From: JAYEJW01 sp034716535
Lineage (GTDB): Bacteria > Pseudomonadota > Gammaproteobacteria > Chromatiales > Chromatiaceae
DNA length: 10,527 nt
Assembly (NCBI GenBank): GCA_034716535.1
Contig: JAYEJW010000337.1
Span: forward strand, 1 to 10,527
Reading direction: 5' to 3'
Shown: one piece after another, positions 6,074 to 10,527 of the stretch
How the letters are laid out: the number at the start of each line of letters is the position of its first letter
Numbering within the stretch: position 1 is the stretch's first letter
Notes under the pieces: generated by a model
Databases searched by the model: none
Told to the model about the DNA's origin: nothing
What the model saw: the letters and a program-made list of their open reading frames with translations, nothing else
Program-made: the position numbers and the translations under genes

Positions 6074-7930
6074 TCAGCCCTCCGCCTCTTCTGAGTCGGC
6101 ATCGGGGAATGTCACAGTGATACGGCTGCCGTGTCCCGGCTCGCTATCTACCAAGATGCTTCCGTCGTGCTTCTCTACGATACTCTTGGTGATGGACAGA
6201 CCCAGTCCCGTGCCGCGGATACCGTCGGCGCGCCGGCTGAAGAAGGGCTCGAACATGCGCAGCCGGTCGTTGGCGTTGATACCTACCCCGGTATCTTCGA
6301 AAGAGATCGCCACCCCGCCGCCCTCGCGTCCGCAACGCACCGTCAAGGACCCTCCCCGCGGCATGGCGTGCAAAGCGTTCTGGACCAGGTTCAGGGTGAC
6401 CATCCGCAGCTCACTGTCGCTGGCGAGGACGCGCAGAGGCGTTCCTTCGGTAACGAGCCTGATGTCCACCGACCGAGTCTGGGCTTCCCACTGAAGGAGC
6501 TTCAGGGTGTCGTCGATGACACGCTCGACGACGACGAGCTCCTGTTGCTCAGGTGGGGGTACGCTGAGCTTGAGCAGTCGTTCGGTGACCTCCCTGCACT
6601 TTTCCACCTCCTGGTCCACCAGGCCCAAATACTCCGATACCTGTGCGTGGTCAGGCGGTGCCTCGGCGTTGGCCTGTTCGGCCGCGTGCAGGGCCAGTCT
6701 GACCGCCGCGAGCGGATTGTGGATCTCATGGGCCACGCCCGCTGCGAGACGGCCGAGCTCGGAAAGCTTTTGCTCGTGAGAGAATTTCACCTCCTGCTGC
6801 AGGTCGCGGATGGATTCCACCACCAACAGCCTCGGTTCGCCTTTGCTGATCACTCGCATGGGGGCCGCGTACAGCTCGACGTCCAGTTTGCCCCCATCGG
6901 TTCGGTGATGCCGATGGACGACCCGCAACGGCTTCCCGCTCCTCGCGATCTCCTTCAAGGGGCAGGTGATCAGGGTTTCGGGGCAGGGGCTCTCACGGGC
7001 GTGCGCGACGGAATAACAGAGGTCAGGGCCGGTGACGTCTCCCTCGAGGCCGAGTTGATCCCGGTAGGTGGCGTTTGCCAGTACGACCCGGTAATCCGGG
7101 TCGATGACCCTTATCCCGTCGGGGACGGCATCCACCAACTCTTGCAGGAAATACTCCTTGTCCCGGAGCTCCTCCATTTTCTCCTCCAGGGTTGCCGCCA
7201 TGTGATTGAAGCGTCCCCCCAGGACCGCCAGCTCGTCCTTGCCCGTGAGGGCCGTGCGCGCGCCGAGATCGCCGTTTGACAGCCGCAGGCTCACGTTCGA
7301 GAGGTGCTCAACCGGTCGAATCACGTAGCGGCGGATGAACCACCATCCGCCGGCAAGGTTAATGAGGACGATGATCGACCCGGAGCCCATGAGTGCAAAA
7401 GTGGTTTTCCTTGCCTGTGCCAGGATCGGACCCGAGTCGAAGTCGACGTAAAGGATGCCGTTAACCGGATTCTGCTCGATCGGCCCATGACATTCCTGGC
7501 AAGGTGGTTTGTTGCCAACGGGATTGACGCTGCGCAGCAGGTTCTGGCCGTCGGCATCATCAAGGAACTGGGTGACGGGCTGGGCACGAATGTCCAGATC
7601 AGGCGGTATGTACTCCCCCAATCGCTCGGGATCGCTGGCGAATCGGATCTCACCCTGCGGATTGCTGATCATGACGCCGTAGATCCCCGCTTCGTTCCCG
7701 AGGCGGCCTACGATGCCCTTGAGACCTTCCAGATCGCGCTTAAGCATGGCGTTCTCCAGTGAGGTCTGAAGCAGGCGGGTTACCTGTGCGGCGGCGACGG
7801 AGCGCTCTCGTTCGAGCTGTTCGCGATAGAGGCCGACGAACAAGACGAGAAAGGCGAGGGAGCTGACCAGCAGGCCAGCCGCGGTACCAACGGCAAATTT
7901 CTTGTTCAGGCTCTCTTCAAGCCATCGCAT
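6074..7930 (-). CDS. membrane sensor histidine kinase with periplasmic haem-c motif (NtrB-like)
   Basis: Sensor kinase for the regulator gene 3 nt downstream. In the 618-aa product: TM1 (about 12-34), a periplasmic domain (about 35-178) with CQECH at 144-148, a c-type haem attachment motif, TM2 (about 179-199), HAMP (about 200-252), PAS (about 260-375) containing C305, H310, C316 and C323, then HisKA with H401 in GVAHEIHNPLAAV and HATPase_c with LNLVQNALHAM (513-523), DTGVG (546-550) and GTGLGLSI (573-580). There is no receiver domain. The single CxxCH in the sensor region followed by a VNGILYVDFD strand is a pattern seen in many bacterial kinases and fits redox or small-ligand sensing. ATG 7930 is preferred because AGGAT (7941-7937) lies 6 nt before it and TM1 follows; GTG 7984 would add 18 hydrophilic residues but has no Shine-Dalgarno sequence. 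Confidence 0.93.
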   Translation of the reverse strand: MRWLEESLNKKFAVGTAAGLLVSSLAFLVLFVGLYREQLERERSVAAAQVTRLLQTSLENAMLKRDLEGLKGIVGRLGNEAGIYGVMISNPQGEIRFASDPERLGEYIPPDLDIRAQPVTQFLDDADGQNLLRSVNPVGNKPPCQECHGPIEQNPVNGILYVDFDSGPILAQARKTTFALMGSGSIIVLINLAGGWWFIRRYVIRPVEHLSNVSLRLSNGDLGARTALTGKDELAVLGGRFNHMAATLEEKMEELRDKEYFLQELVDAVPDGIRVIDPDYRVVLANATYRDQLGLEGDVTGPDLCYSVAHARESPCPETLITCPLKEIARSGKPLRVVHRHHRTDGGKLDVELYAAPMRVISKGEPRLLVVESIRDLQQEVKFSHEQKLSELGRLAAGVAHEIHNPLAAVRLALHAAEQANAEAPPDHAQVSEYLGLVDQEVEKCREVTERLLKLSVPPPEQQELVVVERVIDDTLKLLQWEAQTRSVDIRLVTEGTPLRVLASDSELRMVTLNLVQNALHAMPRGGSLTVRCGREGGGVAISFEDTGVGINANDRLRMFEPFFSRRADGIRGTGLGLSITKSIVEKHDGSILVDSEPGHGSRITVTFPDADSEEAEG

Positions 7931-8036
7931 GGGATGATCCTGCGAAACCAACTCGACGGGCGATTCGAAGGGATGCCTCCGCACCGACGGAGGGTTCCCG
8001 TCTGGAGCTCATAACTTGTACCGGTGCGAAATCGAA

Positions 8037-8051
8037 CTGCCATTCTGGCAG
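8037..8051. promoter_or_regulatory. 15-bp inverted repeat CTGCCA-TTC-TGGCAG, candidate operator
   Basis: Perfect 6-bp arms around a 3-bp centre. It lies 107 bp upstream of the kinase start and about 270 bp upstream of the -24 element at 8318. Its core TGCCA-N3-TGGCA has the same 5-3-5 layout as TGACA-GCC-TGTCA at 9207-9219, which lies at a similar distance from the second -24 element. It could be an upstream activator site of the NtrC-like regulator, or autoregulatory. Confidence 0.4.
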
Positions 8052-8316
8052 ATTTGAGCGCCCGCGTCAGGGGTGTGAGCAGCCCTCAGCTCGCCATACT
8101 TGCTCTTCGATGACGGGGTGGTCCCGCGGAACTCGTTGCTGCCGGTTTCTGTAGAAGATCCACTCGCGGGGCCGTTTCGATGCCAAAACGAAGACGGCGA
8201 GAGCTGGAGCACTACATATTCAACGGCTTGTGGCTCGGGGAAACCTCGGCCTTCCGTTGGTGCCTGTCGAATTTCGCGTTCATTGAAGGACCTCGTCGAG
8301 AGCCTGGCCTAGCCTC

Positions 8317-8332
8317 GGGCACGGGGCTTGCA
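8317..8332 (+). promoter_or_regulatory. sigma-54 (-24/-12) promoter of the GW-repeat protein gene
   Basis: GGGCACGGGGCTTGCA matches the consensus TGGCACG-N4-TTGCW at every defined base but the first. The invariant GG is at 8318-8319 and GC at 8330-8331, exactly 10 bp apart. Transcription would start near 8343, leaving a leader of about 37 nt before ATG 8380. Confidence 0.8.
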
Positions 8333-8379
8333 CCTCCTGGGCAAGTTGCGAGCGAGGACATTTTTTGGGGGGCGGATGC

Positions 8380-9141
8380 ATGAGACGAGAAATTTCGAAC
8401 ATCGCTACCGGGTTGGCTCTGACGCTGACGGTGCTTGCCGGTTATGCGCACGCCGCCGAGTCAGTCGGCATAGGGGCGGCGTTGGAAAAAGCGCTGCAGG
8501 AAGCGGGCTGGTTGGCGGAGACGCAGGCAGACGGTAGCGTCGAATTGCGCAGGGCGCCGCTGCCGGCTCCTAAGGGGAGAGCTGACACCGCACCGGATAC
8601 ATCAAAGGCCGAACCGGAGGTGCTGTTGCCGGACGCAGCCGCCTGGGAGCGCCTGCGTGAGAGTGGCTGGCGGGTGGAAAAGACACCGGATGGCTCTACG
8701 CGGCTTTACCCCCCGACGCGGGAGGCCGCAGTCGTCGAGGCGACCGAGGTGTCAGAGGAATCGGACGTCAAGAGTCTGGACGACTATCTTCGAGAAAGGG
8801 GATGGGGGGTCAAGAGGTCTGGAGACGGTTCGCTGTTGCTGAAACCGCAGCGCGCGAAGTCTGACTCCGAAAAAAGGGTGTTTGCGGCACCCTGTCGGGG
8901 GGACTCGGGGGCTTCGGTCCGGGATGCGGGGATCGAGGTTCCCGTGGACCGCTGGGGTGAGGCGAGAGCGATCGCTTCATTCTGGCTGGACTCGGTCAGT
9001 GACGGGGAGTTTTCGGTGGGAAGGATTCGTAGAATCTTCCGCGTCTACGTCGTTAGTATTGTGGATTCGCGGCCTCCTCACCGATTGCAGCACCAGATCG
9101 CCATCAACGTCGGTGACGGGCGTGTGGTCGTCCTGAACTAG
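8380..9141 (+). CDS. exported protein with three GW-x6-DGS repeats, unknown function
   Basis: No known family recognised. The 253-aa product has a signal peptide (hydrophobic 8-22, likely cleavage after AHA at 23-25). Three repeats of about 25 residues follow at about 35-59, 89-113 and 133-157: a short amphipathic helix ending in GW (43-44, 96-97, 141-142), then DGS (51-53, 104-106, 149-151), with exactly 8 residues from G to D each time, then a hydrophobic strand and usually Pro. Acidic or Pro-rich linkers join them. The C-terminal part (about 165-253) has one Cys (C172) and alternating strands ending RVYVVSIV and DGRVVVLN. ATG 8380 was chosen because the signal peptide starts there; GGGGGG just upstream can serve as Shine-Dalgarno, and TTG 8365 adds only MGGGC. 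A near-consensus sigma-54 promoter precedes it. The repeats are probably helix-plus-beta-hairpin units for binding or surface display. Confidence 0.8.
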   Translation: MRREISNIATGLALTLTVLAGYAHAAESVGIGAALEKALQEAGWLAETQADGSVELRRAPLPAPKGRADTAPDTSKAEPEVLLPDAAAWERLRESGWRVEKTPDGSTRLYPPTREAAVVEATEVSEESDVKSLDDYLRERGWGVKRSGDGSLLLKPQRAKSDSEKRVFAAPCRGDSGASVRDAGIEVPVDRWGEARAIASFWLDSVSDGEFSVGRIRRIFRVYVVSIVDSRPPHRLQHQIAINVGDGRVVVLN

Positions 9142-9206
9142 GGAAGCGGAAAACGAGGCCTGGTTGTTCGGTGCGGTCCAGATGATCCCGCTAGGGTTAC
9201 TCCTAA

Positions 9207-9237
9207 TGACAGCCTGTCAGGGCGCACTACAGCCTGC
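9207..9237. promoter_or_regulatory. tandem ACAGCCTG sites in inverted-repeat context, candidate activator sites
   Basis: TGACA-GCC-TGTCA (9207-9219) is a perfect 5-3-5 inverted repeat. The octamer ACAGCCTG recurs at 9229-9236 as CTACA-GCC-TGCAG, an imperfect version with its centre exactly 20 bp (two helical turns) away. The first lies about 270 bp upstream of the -24 element. Spacing and symmetry fit tandem dimer sites of a Fis-type activator. Confidence 0.4.
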
Positions 9238-9387
9238 AGATTCCGCCTCAACCACAATCCCAATTAGGGCTAGCTTTCTCCGTTAACTTACGGAAAGGAC
9301 GCAAATACTCTTCTCTCTTATGCACGGAAGTCACAGGTGCTGATCCTTCCCCGTGATCGCGTTGTGGCTTTTATTAGAGGACGCTGC

Positions 9388-9400
9388 TGACAATCGGTCA
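9388..9400. promoter_or_regulatory. inverted repeat TGAC-N5-GTCA, candidate proximal activator site
   Basis: TGACAATCGGTCA shares the outer TGAC...GTCA of the 9207 site at the same 13-bp length. Its centre is about 97 bp upstream of the -24 GG, a usual distance for an enhancer-binding protein site. Confidence 0.35.
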
Positions 9401-9489
9401 GGTCGTCGGTCCCGCAGGCCACTTTCGGATTCCCTGTGTCCACCAGAATTCCTTAAGTAAACAGATGGATTCAAACACTTGCGGAAATT

Positions 9490-9505
9490 TGGCATAGAGA
9501 GTGCT
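9490..9505 (+). promoter_or_regulatory. sigma-54 (-24/-12) promoter of the 9612/9959 operon
   Basis: TTGGCATAGAGAGTGCTT has GG at 9491-9492 and GC at 9503-9504, exactly 10 bp apart, within TGGCA...TGCT. Three of the less conserved consensus positions differ. It is the best promoter candidate ahead of the gene starting at 9612. Confidence 0.65.
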
Positions 9506-9596
9506 TTGTTGTGGGGGCGCCGACAGTCGACGGCAGTTCTGACGAGTGCCGAATGACGGTAACGTGCCTACGAATGCAGTTCTGAGGTTATCCGAG

Positions 9597-9611
9597 TTGG
9601 AGGTCATCCAA
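9597..9611 (+). promoter_or_regulatory. Shine-Dalgarno sequence inside a TTGGA/TCCAA inverted repeat
   Basis: TTGGAGGTCATCCAA directly abuts ATG 9612. GGAGG is the ribosome-binding site, 8 nt from the start, and the 5-bp arms could hide it. The next gene has nearly the same arrangement at 9945-9958. Confidence 0.5.
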
Positions 9612-9914
9612 ATGAGAGCAAAGTCCATAGCGATAGCCATGCTCATCGGCGTTGCCGGTTCCACAGGTTCGTTTGCGTCAGCAGGAGGTGGGTATCCCAT
9701 TGCGGGTACTCAGCCGTCGGAGCGGCCGCAGGGGGCTCCAGAAATACAACGGGTAAGCAAGGATGCGGTTTGGTACGAGACGGCATTAACCGGGATTTCC
9801 CAGCCGTACCCAAACAGCCTGAAGTTCTTGGAAGACCAAGGGAACTGGTATACCCCCTTCAACCACCCGGGAGCGCCCAGTCCATACGATATCCGCGGAT
9901 GGTATAGCCACTGA
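9612..9914 (+). CDS. small exported aromatic-rich protein, unknown function
   Basis: The 100-aa product has a signal peptide (hydrophobic about 5-22, likely cleavage after FASA near residue 24). The mature part of about 76 residues is rich in Pro, Gly, Trp and Tyr: GGGYPIAGTQPSERP (25-39), VSKDAVWYETAL (48-59), QPYPNSLKFLEDQGNWYTPF (64-83), HPG (85-87) and a final YDIRGWYSH. It has no Cys. I do not recognise the family with confidence. ATG 9612 is set by GGAGG 8 nt upstream; a longer frame back to 9546 lacks such support. It follows a sigma-54 promoter and is 44 nt before the Met-x-Gly protein gene, so the two are probably one operon with related roles outside the cytoplasm. Confidence 0.8.
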   Translation: MRAKSIAIAMLIGVAGSTGSFASAGGGYPIAGTQPSERPQGAPEIQRVSKDAVWYETALTGISQPYPNSLKFLEDQGNWYTPFNHPGAPSPYDIRGWYSH

Positions 9915-9944
9915 CTGCGCGTCACCCGTTAATCGATGACTGCA

Positions 9945-9958
9945 TTGGAGGAATCCAA
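9945..9958 (+). promoter_or_regulatory. Shine-Dalgarno sequence inside a TTGGA/TCCAA inverted repeat (second copy)
   Basis: TTGGAGGAATCCAA directly abuts GTG 9959. GGAGG is 7 nt from the start and decides this start over the internal ATG at codon 5. The arrangement repeats that at 9597-9611. Confidence 0.5.
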
Positions 9959-10527
9959 GTGAAGAAAGCTATGACGAGGTTCAAGAAAGCTGCCGTTGCT
10001 GCTGTGGTCGGCCTAACCCTGGCCGGCGGTAGTGCGGCGGCGTACAGCATGGGCGGCATGTCCGGAATGCAGGGCATGGGCGGCATGGGCGGCATGTCCG
10101 GAATGCAGGGCATGGGCGGCATGTCCGGAATGCAGGGCATGGGCGGCATGGGCGGCATGTCCGGAATGCAGGGCATGGGCGGCATGTCCGGAATGGGCGG
10201 AATGAGCGGCATGGGCGGCATGTCCGGAATGGGCGGTATGTCCGGCATGTCTGGGTATTTCCAGATCACGCCTGACGGGCAGATCTTCTTCTATCCCGCC
10301 ACCGGCATGAGCGGTATGTCCGGCATGGGCGGTATGTCCGGCATGGGCGGTATGTCCGGCATGGGCGGTATGTCCGGCATGGGCGGTATGTCCGGCATGG
10401 GCGGTATGTCCGGCATGGGCGGCATGGGCGGCATGTCCGGAATGCAGGGCATGGGCGGCATGGGCGGTATGTCCGGCATGGGCGGCATGGGCGGCATGTC
10501 CGGAATGCAGGGCATGGGCGGCATGGG
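9959..10527 (+). CDS. exported Met-x-Gly triplet-repeat protein, 3' end outside the window
   Basis: Partial gene, open from GTG 9959 to the window end (189 full codons). A basic signal peptide (MKKAMTRFKKAAVAAVVGL..., cleavage probably after SAAA at residue 28) is followed by strict triplets Met-x-Gly, x being Gly, Ser or Gln: residues 31-99 (23 triplets), then a 17-residue island (100-116: Tyr, Phe, PDG at 105-107, FFYP at 110-113), then triplets again from 117 to the edge. Met and Gly each occur at every third position; Cys, Pro and charged residues are absent from the triplets. MxxM spacing is known in copper-handling proteins, where Met thioethers bind Cu(I). Gly at every third position also recalls collagen-like or polyglycine-II-like fibres, so a structural role is possible. 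The start is set by GGAGG 7 nt upstream. It follows the 9612 gene by 44 nt. Confidence 0.85.
   Translation, partial: MKKAMTRFKKAAVAAVVGLTLAGGSAAAYSMGGMSGMQGMGGMGGMSGMQGMGGMSGMQGMGGMGGMSGMQGMGGMSGMGGMSGMGGMSGMGGMSGMSGYFQITPDGQIFFYPATGMSGMSGMGGMSGMGGMSGMGGMSGMGGMSGMGGMSGMGGMGGMSGMQGMGGMGGMSGMGGMGGMSGMQGMGGM
10049..10527 (+). repeat. in-frame tandem DNA repeats coding Met-x-Gly
   Basis: Two blocks are separated by 51 unique bases (10256-10306). Block 1 (10049-10255) contains a 63-bp higher-order unit present twice (10058-10120 and 10121-10183), itself 36 + 27 bp beginning ATGTCCGGAATGCAGGGC. Block 2 (10307 onward) contains an 18-bp unit, ATGTCCGGCATGGGCGGT, five times without change (10316-10405) and a sixth with one base changed, then returns to the block-1 type. 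All unit lengths are multiples of 9, so gain or loss keeps the frame and the triplet pattern. Nearly identical copies imply recent expansion. Confidence 0.9.

Larger units (their letters stand above)
7931..8379. other. divergent intergenic region of the kinase-regulator operon and the repeat-protein gene
   Basis: About 450 bp between two genes read away from each other. It holds the sigma-54 promoter for the rightward gene (8317-8332) and a 15-bp inverted repeat (8037-8051). No protein gene is convincing. No clear -35/-10 pair for the leftward operon could be picked by eye. Confidence 0.6.
9142..9611. other. 470-bp intergenic region with sigma-54 promoter and inverted repeats
   Basis: No gene is supported. 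The region holds candidate activator sites at 9207-9219, 9228-9237 and 9388-9400, an inverted repeat TCCGT-N6-ACGGA near 9279-9294, and the -24/-12 element at 9490-9505. The leader after the promoter is about 95 nt. No hairpin with a T run was seen after the upstream gene ending at 9141. Confidence 0.6.

Noticed and set aside
5580..6494. 304-aa plus-strand open frame across the regulator/kinase junction
   Set aside because: Antisense to two well-supported genes; Ser/Arg-rich composition typical of a shadow in GC-rich DNA.
6131..7279. 382-aa plus-strand open frame
   Set aside because: Antisense shadow of the haem-sensor kinase; no Shine-Dalgarno sequence and no domain.
8009..8212. 67-aa minus-strand open frame upstream of the kinase
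   Set aside because: No Shine-Dalgarno sequence, no domain, and it lies over the candidate operator of the divergent promoter region.
9922..10524. Minus-strand open frames with MPPMPCIPD repeats
   Set aside because: They are the antisense reading of the Met-x-Gly repeat. The plus frame has a signal peptide, a Shine-Dalgarno sequence and unbroken triplets across the unique island, whereas the minus reading is interrupted there.
10049..10527. CRISPR array
   Set aside because: Repeats are contiguous or nearly so, coding, in multiples of 9 bp, and have no unique spacers of regular length.

Overview
The window looks like chromosomal DNA of a GC-rich Pseudomonadota, probably gamma- or betaproteobacterial. 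The reasons are the RpfF/RpfC-type cell-cell signalling genes, an NtrB/NtrC-type two-component pair, two good sigma-54 promoter matches and Gram-negative Sec signal peptides. There are no rRNA or tRNA genes, no CRISPR array and no transposase gene.

Left part (1-3920): a hybrid histidine kinase (+ strand; HisKA, HATPase, degenerate receiver, canonical receiver, Hpt) converges on a DSF-synthase-like crotonase (rpfF, - strand). The kinase resembles RpfC in its C-terminal half. It has only one membrane segment, an in-frame stop just upstream, no good start codon, and a 12-bp perfect inverted repeat over its 5' edge, so its sensor part seems to be missing or rearranged. Right of rpfF lies about 700 bp without a gene but rich in palindromes and hairpins.

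Middle part (3921-8379): on the minus strand a kinase-regulator operon (7930 to 4715) encodes a membrane kinase with a periplasmic CxxCH haem-c motif and a Cys-containing PAS domain, followed 3 nt later by a sigma-54 activator with an intact GAFTGA loop. Downstream lies a small exported Pro-rich protein of unknown function.

Right part (8380-10527): three predicted exported proteins on the plus strand. The first, behind a near-consensus -24/-12 promoter, carries three GW-x6-DGS repeats. Behind a second -24/-12 promoter lie a 100-aa aromatic-rich exported protein and then a protein built of strict Met-x-Gly triplets that runs off the window. A 17-residue non-repeat island in the Met-x-Gly protein resembles the GW...DGS repeat of the first protein.

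Working model (inference): the haem-bearing kinase senses a redox or ligand signal in the periplasm, phosphorylates the NtrC-like regulator, and this drives the two sigma-54 promoters that express an exported set including a Met-rich, possibly Cu(I)-binding or structural, repeat protein. The system as a whole is not one I recognise.
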